Below are positions 45,886-54,458 of a stretch of 64,000 nucleotides of DNA, piece by piece. The stretch spans positions 1-64,000 of the forward strand of contig JAVBXL010000044.1 of assembly GCA_030824575.1 (NCBI GenBank), read 5' to 3'. Position numbers and translations under genes: made by a program. How positions within the stretch are numbered: position 1 is the stretch's first letter; every line of letters starts with the position of its first letter. The notes under the pieces are model-generated. The model saw only the letters and a program-made list of their open reading frames with translations. It had not been told where the DNA came from and made no database searches. The DNA is from a bacterium. GTDB lineage: Bacteria > Pseudomonadota > Alphaproteobacteria > Sphingomonadales > Sphingomonadaceae.

Positions 45886-47289
45886 TCACCGGCGGGCGGT
45901 CCCGTCAGTCAGAACAGCCCCCTGCCAGCCACCTCCGAGCGCCCGGTACAGCGTCACGATGTTTTCAAGCTGGGATTGCCGCACAGAAATGGCGTCGAGT
46001 TCGGTTGCGTAGAGGTTGCGTTGAGCGTCGAGTTGCTCGAGATATGAGGCGTAGCCGCCCTGATATCGATCGGTCGCTAGTGCCACCGAATGTTGCAGAA
46101 TGGCCAGTCGATTGTGAAGCCGCTCGATCTGTTCGGCATAGCGCGTGATCCCGGTCATGGCGGTTTCGACCTCGGCGAAAGCGGCAAGCACAGTGCCGCG
46201 ATAGGCGAACGCGGCCTGGTCGCGCTGCGCGGCGGTCGCATCGACCTGGGCAGTCAGGCGGCCGCCAGCGAATATCGGTGCGAGCACGCTGCCGCCAAGG
46301 CTCCAGACCGTGACCGGATCATAATCGAGTGCGTTGACGAAGAGTTGCCCGAGAGCGGCCGAGATGGCGACCTGTGGCAGGAAGGCGGCGCGGTCCGATG
46401 CCAGTGTCGCATCGCCGGCCGCGACGGCGAGTTCCGCACTGGCGATGTCGGGCCGACGACGCAGCAGATCCGAAGGCAGCGTGACCGGCACTGCCGGCAG
46501 CGAGAAATCACGAAGGTCCCGTCCCCGGACTATGGCGCCCGGCAGATCCCCCGTCAGTCGGCTCAACACATTTTCCTGGGCCTGGATCGCAAACCGGAGT
46601 TGCGGGATGGACTGCTGGACTGCCTCATATTCGGACTCGGCCTGAGTGAGTTCGAATTGCGAGGTGTAGCCCACCCGCGCCTGATCGGCGGCAAGCCTAA
46701 GAGCTTCGGCGCGCGACGTAACAGTCTGCTCCGATACGAGCAGTTGGGCATCGAGCGCGAGCAGGCCGATATAGGCCTGTGCGACCTCGGCGGAAACCGC
46801 GAGGGCAGCCGCGTCGCGATCCGCCTGGCTTGCGACGTAGCGAAGCCGCGCGGCGTCCGTGAGCCGGGAGAGGCGGCCGAAGAGATCGACCTGCCAATTG
46901 AGCTGAACCTCAGGTTGCAAGGCAGTGCTCGCCGCGGCCGCCCCCGTCCCGCCGAGTGTGCGCTGACGCTGCCCGCCGCCGACGGCATCGAGCGTGGGCA
47001 GCGCCGCCGAGCGGGCGAGCCGGATTGTCGCCTGCGCCTCCTGCACCCGTGCGGCAGCCGATAAGACGTCGGTATTGCGGGCGAGCGCGCGTTCGATCAA
47101 CCCTGTCAGCTTGGGATCATTGAACGCCTCCCACCAGTGTGGATCGATGGTGGCACTCCCCGTCGCGCCGTCGCGCCATGCAACTGGCGCGGTGATCGCG
47201 GCCGAAGCGGGCGGAGGCACATCGGCAGGCATGCAACCTGCGAGCGCGAGGACGACCAGCGCTGCGGCGGCATGACGCATGCCGCTCAT
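45886..47289 (-). CDS. outer-membrane efflux lipoprotein (NodT/OprM type)
   Basis: A 467-residue RND/MFS outer-membrane channel. The signal ends in a lipobox LALAGC, so the N-terminus is lipid-anchored. Two repeats of the OEP domain carry long helical hairpins (residues about 60-250 and 270-450; blocks such as DLFGRLSRLTDAARLR and LRRRPDIASAE). It overlaps the adaptor gene by ATGA and completes the tripartite pump. Confidence 0.93.
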   Translation of the reverse strand: MSGMRHAAAALVVLALAGCMPADVPPPASAAITAPVAWRDGATGSATIDPHWWEAFNDPKLTGLIERALARNTDVLSAAARVQEAQATIRLARSAALPTLDAVGGGQRQRTLGGTGAAAASTALQPEVQLNWQVDLFGRLSRLTDAARLRYVASQADRDAAALAVSAEVAQAYIGLLALDAQLLVSEQTVTSRAEALRLAADQARVGYTSQFELTQAESEYEAVQQSIPQLRFAIQAQENVLSRLTGDLPGAIVRGRDLRDFSLPAVPVTLPSDLLRRRPDIASAELAVAAGDATLASDRAAFLPQVAISAALGQLFVNALDYDPVTVWSLGGSVLAPIFAGGRLTAQVDATAAQRDQAAFAYRGTVLAAFAEVETAMTGITRYAEQIERLHNRLAILQHSVALATDRYQGGYASYLEQLDAQRNLYATELDAISVRQSQLENIVTLYRALGGGWQGAVLTDGTARR

Positions 47290-48470
47290 CGGGCACTGCC
47301 TACGCCGGCAGCGCCCGCCGTTTCGACCCGAGTGACGACGGACATGCCGGGACGCAACCGCTTCGCGAGCGGCTGGCCGGGATCGATCGTGATCCGAAGC
47401 GGGATGCGCTGCACGACCTTGGTGAAATTGCCGCTGGCATTATCGGGTCTGAGCACGCTGAACTCCGATCCCGTCGCGGGCGCAAAACCCTCGACATGGC
47501 CAGTAAGCCGCTCGTCGCCTAGTGCATCCACCCTGAAAGTGGCGACCTGACCGGGTCGTATCGCACGGGTCTGCGTCTCCTTGTAGTTGGCGACGACCCA
47601 GAGGCTTTCGGGGACCAGGAACAGTAGCTGCGATCCGGCCGAGACATACTGGCCCTGGCGCACGCTTGCCTCGCTCAGTTGCCCGGCCTTGGGAGCATAA
47701 ATGACCGTGTTGGCCAGGTTGATCCGGGCGAGGTCGCGCTGCGCCTTGGCGGTTTTCACCTGTGCTTGGAGGCCGAGCCGCGACACGCGCGTTGCTTTTA
47801 CCGTCTCCTCGGCAATGCGAATGGCGGCGCGCGCCTTCAGGACGTTGGCGGCGCCCGATCGCGCGGTCGCGCGGATCTGGTCGCGCTCGCGCAGCGATAC
47901 CGATCCGCGCATGGCCAGATCGTTGACGCGCTCCTCGTCGGATCGGGCCCGGTCGCGTTCGGCCTCGGCGGCATAGAGGTCCGCGCGACGGGCCTCGATG
48001 TCGGCCAGGTTCTGCGCGACCGTCTGCACGGCGTTGGCGAGGTTGGCCTCGGCCGCATCGAGCTGGCCCTCTGCCTGTTCGAGTTGTTGGCGATAGATGC
48101 GGTCATCGATCCGCAGCAGCGGCTGGCCTTCCTTCACATGCTGAAAGTCGCGCACCAGCACCTCGGCGACATAGCCGTTCACTTGCGGTGCCATGACCGT
48201 GATCTGACCGCGGACATAGCTGTTCTCGGTGACAACGACGGTGCTCGTGAACGGCCATATCCGCCATGCCGCGAGGATCAGGAGCACCCCGATCAGTGCG
48301 ACGCCGGCCATGATAAGGACGGTAAAGCGTCGTGGCTTGATGGTCTTGGGCGGCTCAGTTCCTGCGGTTGCCGCGTCCGCATTCAACGGTTGGCCGCTCG
48401 CATCCACCAATGTGGAAGCCTGTTCTTGGGGCTCGTCTTTCTCTGGACGGATGATCGGCGTGTCTGCCAT
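47286..48470 (-). CDS. EmrA/HlyD-type membrane-fusion protein
   Basis: A 394-residue adaptor. One transmembrane helix (about residues 49-69) follows a charged cytoplasmic tail; then lipoyl half (NGYVAEVLVRDFQHVKEGQPL), a long coiled coil (about 120-240) and the second lipoyl half (NTVIYAPKAGQLSEASVRQGQYV). It links the MFS pump to the outer-membrane channel. The start MADTPI lies 10 nt after the MFS stop. Confidence 0.93.
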   Translation of the reverse strand: MADTPIIRPEKDEPQEQASTLVDASGQPLNADAATAGTEPPKTIKPRRFTVLIMAGVALIGVLLILAAWRIWPFTSTVVVTENSYVRGQITVMAPQVNGYVAEVLVRDFQHVKEGQPLLRIDDRIYRQQLEQAEGQLDAAEANLANAVQTVAQNLADIEARRADLYAAEAERDRARSDEERVNDLAMRGSVSLRERDQIRATARSGAANVLKARAAIRIAEETVKATRVSRLGLQAQVKTAKAQRDLARINLANTVIYAPKAGQLSEASVRQGQYVSAGSQLLFLVPESLWVVANYKETQTRAIRPGQVATFRVDALGDERLTGHVEGFAPATGSEFSVLRPDNASGNFTKVVQRIPLRITIDPGQPLAKRLRPGMSVVTRVETAGAAGVGSAR

Positions 48471-48480
48471 CAGGGTTCTT

Positions 48481-50148
48481 TCAGATCGGGGCCGCCGCAC
48501 CGGTCGATGGACCGGCGGCGGCGGGGGGATTGGCCTTCGCCTGAATGGCGATACGAAGGACGTGGAACAGGGACCAACTCAATAGGAGCAGGGCCAGAAT
48601 ACCATTCAGAAGGAACACGTCGTTGAAAGCCCGGACATTCGCCTCGCGTGTCGATGTCTGTGCGAGCAGGGCTGTGCCCTGAGCCTGGCGCAGCACGGGG
48701 TCCGACATGACCCTGCCATAGACTTGGCCCTGGATCTGGAGACGCTGCGCGACGATCGGGTTGGTGGGATCGACACCGGCGTTGATCGTCGCCGAATATT
48801 CATGCTCGCGAAATTGCTGGAAAGTGCCGAAGATCGCAGGGCCGGCCAGGCCGCCGATGGACTGGCTCACGCCGAACAGCACGGCGAAGCTCACGATATA
48901 GTTCGGTCCATTCTTAAGCGCACTCATGACGCCGACGAGCAGAAGCGGCCCCATGAAAAGCCCGGCGGCAGTAGATATCAGGAACTGGCTGAGGAACATG
49001 TCGTGCGGGCGGGTAAGGCTGGTGGCATTCCAATCGACGAAGCTGCCGATCGCGATCAGCGCCACGGATGACAGGATTTGCGGGATCACCGCCTTTTGGT
49101 TGAAGGTCAGCGCGCTGGTGCCGATCCCGACCACCAACCCGAGCAACATGACGGCATATAGCGGCTGTAGTTGATCAGCGCCCATTCCGAGCGTCCGCAA
49201 CAGGCCCGTTGCGCCATAGGTCTGCTCAGAAAGGAGGAAGCGGATTCCCATCGCACCGATCGCAAAGCGGATCGTGGACGCCGTCCCCAGCCAGCGCGTC
49301 TGGATCAACGGACTGGCGCGGTGATGCTCCACGAGGACCGCGGCGACCAGCAGCACGACGGCGGCGATCAGGGCACCGGCCATCCAGGGCTGCGCCGTCC
49401 ACCATTGCGTCCGGCCCTGCGCCAGCACCGCGACGATCAATGCAAGGGCAGGCGCAAGCAGGACAAAGGTCAGGAAGTCGCGTCCTTCGAATACCTTGAT
49501 GCGGATACCGGGCGGCAGCTTGAGCGAAACCACCGCGGCCAGACAGCAAAGTGCCAGCCCCGATTCGAACATGTACAGGGTCCGCCATTCGCCCAGATCA
49601 AGCAACGCGGGCGAGAGGAGCCAGGCTAACGGTGTCGCCAATTGTGAAATGCCCAACCCGATCACCAGCCCCTGACCGAGCCTGGCTTTGGGAAACGCCT
49701 GCAACGTGTAGAATATCGCGAGCGTACTGATTGTCGCACCCGCAAAGCCGCTTACTGCGCGAGCCAACAACGCTGTCGCATAGCTATCTGCGAAAAGGTG
49801 CAGGATGGTTGCGGCCACGTACAGTGGCAAGCCGATCTCGGCGAACAGGCGCAGGCCGAATTGCTGGCGGAACTTGAACAGGATCAAGCTTGTCGAGATG
49901 TTGACCATCAAATAGGCCGCCGGAAGCCAGGCGGCCTCTACCGGTGTCAGTCCGAGAGAGCCTTGTATGTTCTGCAGATTGGCGCTGATGAGGGCGTTGC
50001 CCAGACCACCGGTGATCCCCAGCAGGAACGCGATCGCGATATACGCCGCACGGATCGGGCTACTATGCTTTGGCGTCGAAGGCGATCCTGGCATCGACGG
50101 CTTTTCGTCATCGGTCCAGTTGGGAATGGGCTCCAACGGTGCGTTCAT
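48481..50148 (-). CDS. DHA2-family MFS multidrug efflux transporter (EmrB type)
   Basis: A 555-residue inner-membrane protein with about 14 helices, beginning after a 35-residue cytoplasmic tail. The blocks NIQGSLGLTPVEAAWLPAAY and ISTLAIFYTLQAFPKARLGQ are typical of EmrB-like proton-driven exporters. The start MNAPLEP overlaps the TetR stop by ATGA. With the adaptor and the OMF it forms a complete drug exporter. Confidence 0.93.
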   Translation of the reverse strand: MNAPLEPIPNWTDDEKPSMPGSPSTPKHSSPIRAAYIAIAFLLGITGGLGNALISANLQNIQGSLGLTPVEAAWLPAAYLMVNISTSLILFKFRQQFGLRLFAEIGLPLYVAATILHLFADSYATALLARAVSGFAGATISTLAIFYTLQAFPKARLGQGLVIGLGISQLATPLAWLLSPALLDLGEWRTLYMFESGLALCCLAAVVSLKLPPGIRIKVFEGRDFLTFVLLAPALALIVAVLAQGRTQWWTAQPWMAGALIAAVVLLVAAVLVEHHRASPLIQTRWLGTASTIRFAIGAMGIRFLLSEQTYGATGLLRTLGMGADQLQPLYAVMLLGLVVGIGTSALTFNQKAVIPQILSSVALIAIGSFVDWNATSLTRPHDMFLSQFLISTAAGLFMGPLLLVGVMSALKNGPNYIVSFAVLFGVSQSIGGLAGPAIFGTFQQFREHEYSATINAGVDPTNPIVAQRLQIQGQVYGRVMSDPVLRQAQGTALLAQTSTREANVRAFNDVFLLNGILALLLLSWSLFHVLRIAIQAKANPPAAAGPSTGAAAPI

Positions 50149-50699
50149 GACAGCGGGCGCGGCCATAGACCCTCCCCAATCAATTCCCTCATCCGTTCGA
50201 CCATCCGCTGCCGCGCTTCGCTGTCCGGCTCCCGGATGGAGGTGCCCAGCATGGCCACGACCAGGAACATATCCGACGGCTTGAGATCAGGTCGGCATGT
50301 CCCATCCGCGATCGCCTGGCGGATCGGTGCTTCAAATAGCGCGCAAAACCGATCGATGAGTAGGCGGGCCTCGTCCGCCCTTGACGAAGCGACCCGCCAG
50401 ACGTCAGCCAAAAATGGGTTGGCGGTATGGGACCGGACCAGATGCTCGAACAGGTCCTGCAGGGAGGCGCTACCATTCTCGGTCTCCGCCAACAGGGCAA
50501 GGCCATCTAGGCTCTGCGATCCCACTGCCAGAGCGAGCGAAGCGCGGTCCGGGAAATGTCTGTACAACGTGGCGCGGCCAAGACCTGACCGCGCGATCAC
50601 GAGTTCCAGAGGCGCGGTAATGCCATGCAAAAGAAAGACCTCCCGCGCAGCTTTCAAGAGAGCCTGACGGTGGCGCTGTGCATCTATCCGGATAGTCAC
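50145..50699 (-). CDS. TetR-family repressor of the efflux operon
   Basis: A 184-residue regulator with an N-terminal TetR helix-turn-helix (residues about 12-52; AAREVFLLHGI and RSGLGRATLYRHFPDR) and a helical ligand-binding domain. It is the first gene of the efflux operon, overlapping the MFS gene, so it most likely represses its own operon until a substrate binds. Confidence 0.92.
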   Translation of the reverse strand: MTIRIDAQRHRQALLKAAREVFLLHGITAPLELVIARSGLGRATLYRHFPDRASLALAVGSQSLDGLALLAETENGSASLQDLFEHLVRSHTANPFLADVWRVASSRADEARLLIDRFCALFEAPIRQAIADGTCRPDLKPSDMFLVVAMLGTSIREPDSEARQRMVERMRELIGEGLWPRPLS

Positions 50700-50710
50700 C
50701 GGTCCTTAAG

Positions 50711-50796
50711 CGGACAAAATCGTCCGATTGTCAAATACTCTCTCCCGCAAAAGGCCAACCGCGTTATCAAAACGCGCAAAAGGCCTGACAAAATCG
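50711..50796 (-). promoter_or_regulatory. candidate TetR operator region
   Basis: CGGAC-AAAATC-GTCCG (50711-50726) sits 12 bp before the tetR start. GACAAAATCG recurs at 50713-50722 and 50787-50796, and CGCGTT-ATCAA-AACGCG (50760-50776) is a perfect dyad between them. Dyads and direct repeats here fit repressor binding. The remainder of 50727-50966 holds no gene. Confidence 0.45.
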
Positions 50797-50966
50797 CGCG
50801 GCGCCACCTCCCATTGCGCGCTTTCGCATGCTTCTGTCAGCCTTGTGCCGCCGACGGGAATCCGGAGCGCGCGCCTTGGCGCGAAGGGAGGCGTTCGATC
50901 GGAGACATGATCCGCCTTTTGCCTCGATGGGAATGCATGGCCTTCGATAGGCATGATCCATAAGCG

Positions 50967-51006
50967 CTCTTAGCAATTAGATTGCTTGCAATTTAATTGC
51001 TAAGAG
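50967..51006 (+). promoter_or_regulatory. OhrR operator: 40-bp palindrome
   Basis: Arms CTCTTAGCAATTA (50967-50979) and TAATTGCTAAGAG (50994-51006) are perfectly inverted and share a centre with the inner dyad ATTGC-TT-GCAAT. AATTGC-rich repeats are typical of OhrR/MarR operators. It ends 34 nt before the ohr ATG and would overlap the promoter. Confidence 0.8.
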
Positions 51007-51040
51007 TATATGCGCGTTTTTGCATTTGAGGAGCATGACC

Positions 51041-51466
51041 ATGAGCCATCTTTATACCACGAGGGTAACCGCCGTCGGCGGCCGCAGCGGCACAGTCCGG
51101 AGCGAGGACGGCATCCTCGATCTATCCCTCGCACTGCCCAAGGAACTGGGCGGCAAAGGGGGTGCGACAAATCCAGAGCAGCTGTTCGCGGCCGGATATG
51201 CGGCCTGTTTTGAGAATGCGGTGATCCATGTCACCCGTGGCCAGGCCGACAAGGTGCGTGACGAGGATATCGAAGTGGTCGGAGAAGTCAGCATGCTGCC
51301 CAACGGCGACGGCGGCTTTAAGCTGGCGGTAAAGCTTGACGTCGCGATCACCGGGCTCGACCAAGCGAAGGCGGAAGAGATCGTCAAGGCCGCGCACGCG
51401 GTCTGCCCCTACTCCAACGCGGTCCGCGGCAATGTTGACGTTGCGCTGACCGTCACGACCCGATGA
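51041..51466 (+). CDS. ohr: organic hydroperoxide resistance protein Ohr
   Basis: A 141-residue OsmC-fold thiol peroxidase that reduces organic and fatty-acid hydroperoxides using lipoylated partners. The two catalytic cysteines are in GYAACFENA and AVCPYSNAV. GAGGAG lies 7 nt before the chosen ATG; an ATG 6 nt earlier is too close to it. It overlaps ohrR by ATGA. Confidence 0.95.
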   Translation: MSHLYTTRVTAVGGRSGTVRSEDGILDLSLALPKELGGKGGATNPEQLFAAGYAACFENAVIHVTRGQADKVRDEDIEVVGEVSMLPNGDGGFKLAVKLDVAITGLDQAKAEEIVKAAHAVCPYSNAVRGNVDVALTVTTR

Positions 51467-51942
51467 GCAAGGTTGTGGCGACGCAGGCCGGCGAAGACGA
51501 TCCGCTGTTGCTCGACCGGCAGGTGTGTTTCCCGCTCTACGCCGCCACGAACCTGCTCAACCGGCTTTATGGGCCGGTCCTGGGCAAGCTCGGCCTGACC
51601 TATCCCCAATATCTGGTAATGCTGGTGCTGTGGGAACATCAGGTGCAGTCGGTGGGGGAACTTGGCGCGCGCCTGTATCTGGACAGCGGTACGCTGACCC
51701 CTTTGCTCAAGCGCATGGAAGCGGCGGGGTTCGTGACGCGGGCGCGCGATCCCGCCGACGAGCGCCGCGTGTTGGTGACATTGACGGCCGACGGAAAGGT
51801 GCTGCGGGAACGGGCGCTTCATGTGCCTGAGACCATGGCCAACGGCTACCGACCCGACGACGTCGACAGCTTGCGCGAGAGCGTGCGCCAACTGGTGTCT
51901 ACCCTTGCACAGCACAAGACTCGCCCCCCTGCGACCGAGTAG
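51463..51942 (+). CDS. ohrR: MarR-family peroxide sensor OhrR
   Basis: A 159-residue winged-helix repressor. The conserved sensing cysteine is at residue 22 in LDRQVCFPLYAATN, and YPQYLVMLVLWEH and ERRVLVTLTADG are typical of OhrR. Oxidation of the cysteine by organic peroxides releases it from DNA. It probably binds the 40-bp palindrome ahead of ohr. A one-cysteine or two-cysteine mechanism cannot be decided here. Confidence 0.94.
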   Translation: MSKVVATQAGEDDPLLLDRQVCFPLYAATNLLNRLYGPVLGKLGLTYPQYLVMLVLWEHQVQSVGELGARLYLDSGTLTPLLKRMEAAGFVTRARDPADERRVLVTLTADGKVLRERALHVPETMANGYRPDDVDSLRESVRQLVSTLAQHKTRPPATE

Positions 51943-52071
51943 TGAACGGGTGTCTCTCGCCGCCGAAGGCTTTTTGGATCAGGCGGCCTGCGGAACGATC
52001 CTCACCGATCACGCTATTGAGGGGTGTTGACGGAAGAAGAACATAATCTGGTGAACGTAGGCGGGGGGGGC

Positions 52072-52236
52072 GTGGCCAAGACCCTCTACAAGGGGTGCGG
52101 GCGTATCGAGCAGGGCTTCGGCTGCCTCGAACGCTTCAAGCGCGTCGCCCTCAGATGCGAGAAAACAGCCGAAAAATGCAGGTCAATCGTCAGCTTCGCC
52201 GCTGGTCTATGTTTGATCAAATTCGTCCACACGGCC
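52072..52236 (+). pseudogene. C-terminal remnant of an IS5-type transposase
   Basis: The translated stretch includes GRIEQGFGCLERFKRVALRC, then EKTAEKCRSIVSFAAGLCLI and KFVHTA, the C-terminal end of a DDE transposase common in sphingomonads. The catalytic core is absent and the normal stop after HTA is lost. No terminal inverted repeat was recognised. It marks the right edge of the accessory island; the rest of 51943-52250 holds no gene. Confidence 0.7.
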
Positions 52237-52250
52237 TGGCGTCCGCTGCC

Positions 52251-53054
52251 TCAGCCCCGCGGCTGGCCCAATATCTCCCGCGCGCGGGGTGCCAGCCGAT
52301 CGACGGCGGCGGCATGGATGCCGGGGGCGGCGCAGAGCAGGCCGAAGGCGGTGGGCTGCGGCCGGTTGAAGCGCAGCGGATCGCCCAGCGCGTCGGTCAC
52401 TGCGCCGCCTGCCTCCTGCACGATCAGCGCGGCGGCGGCGACGTCCCATTCATTGCCCCATCGCACGGTGGCGACCAGATCGGCTTCGTCGGCGGCGACC
52501 ATCGCCATACGCAGCGCGATGCTGTTGGGCTTGTCCACCGTCACCAGGTCGCGATCCATGCGCGGCAATTGATCGGCTGGCACCCGCGCGCCCGGCAGCA
52601 TGGTCCGGCTTCCTGCGCGCAAAGTCTGGCCATTGCGGGTCGCGCCCTGGTCCAGCCGGGCCACCCATAACTCGTTGCGCGCGGGCGCCGCCAATATACC
52701 GATCTTGACCGCGCCATCCTCGACCAGCGCGACCGACACCGACCATCCCGGCCGCCCGCGCAGATAATCGCGCGTGCCGTCGATCGGATCAACCACCCAT
52801 ACCCGCGGCACGCCCAGCCGGTGGACGGTATCGGCCGTCTCCTCCGACAGCCAGCCCGCGTCCGGATCGATCGCCGCCAGCCGCGCGCGCAGCATCGCAT
52901 CGACCGCCAGGTCGGCCTCGCATACCGGATGGCCGGGCACCTTTTCCCACTGGCGCACGCGGGTTTCCCCGCCCGCCCACAGCGTCAGTGCATGGTCGGC
53001 CGCATCCGCCACGGCGGATATGACCGCGCGGAGATGGGCATCAGCCCCCGGCAA
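52251..53054 (-). CDS. inositol monophosphatase / CysQ-family phosphatase
   Basis: A 267-residue Mg2+-dependent phosphatase. The metal-site motif WVVDPIDGTRDYL and the C-terminal GNEWDVAAAALIVQEAGG are intact, as is the Glu pair in LSEETAD. It could hydrolyse inositol phosphate or 3'-phosphoadenosine 5'-phosphate; the sequence does not decide. Its start overlaps the pmbA stop by 14 bp, so the two are probably cotranscribed. Confidence 0.9.
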   Translation of the reverse strand: MPGADAHLRAVISAVADAADHALTLWAGGETRVRQWEKVPGHPVCEADLAVDAMLRARLAAIDPDAGWLSEETADTVHRLGVPRVWVVDPIDGTRDYLRGRPGWSVSVALVEDGAVKIGILAAPARNELWVARLDQGATRNGQTLRAGSRTMLPGARVPADQLPRMDRDLVTVDKPNSIALRMAMVAADEADLVATVRWGNEWDVAAAALIVQEAGGAVTDALGDPLRFNRPQPTAFGLLCAAPGIHAAAVDRLAPRAREILGQPRG

Positions 53055-54387
53055 CGGTCATCCCGTCGATGCGGATGGTCGGCACGTTCATCGCATAGCG
53101 GAAATGCAGGTCGCTTGCCGGCGTCAGCGCCCGGAACATCGCCTTCAAATTGCTGGCGATGGTGATTTCCGACACGGCATGGGCCACCGCGCCATTTTCG
53201 ATCAGGAAGCCCGCCGCCCCCCGGCTATAGTCGCCGGTGACGCCATTGACGCCCATGCCGATCAGTTCGGTGACGTACAGGCCGCGCTTCACGTCCGCCA
53301 TCAGGTCGCCGGGCGAGATGGTGCCGGCCTCCATATGGACGTTGGTGATGCTGGCACCCGGCGCGCCGCTGCCGCCGCGGCTGGCATGGCCGGTGGGCTC
53401 CAGGCCCAGCTGCCGCGCCGATGCGCTGTCCATCAGCCATCCGGTCAGTACGCCCCGGTCGATCAGCGCGCGCCGTTCGACCGGCAGGCCCTCGCCATCG
53501 AACGGGCGCGATCGCATCCCGCGCGGCAGCAACGGATCGTCGATGATCGTGACCCCCGCCTCGAACAGAGCCTCGCCCAGCGATTCCAGCAGGAAACTCG
53601 ACCGGCGCGCAATCGCCGGTCCCACCATGCCGCCGATCAGATGGCCCAGCAGGCTGGAGCCGATGCGCGGATCGAAGATCACCGGCATCACGCCGCTTTC
53701 GACCTTGACCGGATTGAGCCGCGCCACCGCTCGCTGTCCGGCGCGGATGCCGACCGCTTCTGCATCGTCCAGATCCTCCAGATGCCGCACGCTATGGCTG
53801 GCATGGTCGCGCTGCATGTCCGCGCCAGTGCCCGCCAGCACGCTGGCCCAGGTCGAATGGCTGGTCCCGGCATAGGCGCCGGCAAAGCCATGGCTGGTCG
53901 CCAGCGCCACCTGGCTGCGGCCGTTCGCCGCGCCGCCGCCTTCGCTGTTGGTGATGCCCGGTACGCCGCGCGCGCCTTCCTCCGCCATCAGCGCGCGTTC
54001 GCGCAAGGCCGCGGGTTCCGGCTCTTCCTCGTCGGTCAGGTCGAGCGCGGGCGGGCGCTTCTTGAGCAGCCGATCCTCCGGCGCCAATCCGGCATAGGGG
54101 TCTTCGGGTGCCTCGCGCGCCATGGCGATGGCGCGATCGACCAGCGTGGCGAGCGTCGCCGGGTTCATGTCCGACGCGGAAATGCTGGCGGACCGCTGGC
54201 CGATGAAGACGCGCAGGCCGATTTCTTCGCCTTCGGAGCGCTCCACATCCTCCAGCGCGCCCAAGCGCACCGACACATTGGTCGACGCGTTGCAGGCATA
54301 GATGGCGTCGGCGGCGTCCGCGCCGGCCTTGCGCGCGGCGCCGACCAGATCTTGCGCGCGCGACTGGGCTTCTTCTAGGCTGAGCAT
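53041..54387 (-). CDS. pmbA: TldD/PmbA-family metallopeptidase subunit
   Basis: A 448-residue protein of the PmbA (TldE) branch. In E. coli TldD and TldE form a protease that trims small peptides such as microcin precursors; PmbA itself lacks the zinc motif, and no HExxxH is seen here, as expected. Characteristic blocks are GGMVGPAIARRSSFLL, HASRGGSGAPGASITN and GVNGVTGDYSRGAAGFLIENG. The start MLSLEEAQS heads the conserved domain. Confidence 0.92.
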   Translation of the reverse strand: MLSLEEAQSRAQDLVGAARKAGADAADAIYACNASTNVSVRLGALEDVERSEGEEIGLRVFIGQRSASISASDMNPATLATLVDRAIAMAREAPEDPYAGLAPEDRLLKKRPPALDLTDEEEPEPAALRERALMAEEGARGVPGITNSEGGGAANGRSQVALATSHGFAGAYAGTSHSTWASVLAGTGADMQRDHASHSVRHLEDLDDAEAVGIRAGQRAVARLNPVKVESGVMPVIFDPRIGSSLLGHLIGGMVGPAIARRSSFLLESLGEALFEAGVTIIDDPLLPRGMRSRPFDGEGLPVERRALIDRGVLTGWLMDSASARQLGLEPTGHASRGGSGAPGASITNVHMEAGTISPGDLMADVKRGLYVTELIGMGVNGVTGDYSRGAAGFLIENGAVAHAVSEITIASNLKAMFRALTPASDLHFRYAMNVPTIRIDGMTVAGG

Positions 54388-54458
54388 GGAGGGGAAATGG
54401 TCCTGAAATTCACGAAGGGAAGGGGAGCGGGCCGGAACCGGCTTTTTCAAACAAACTC

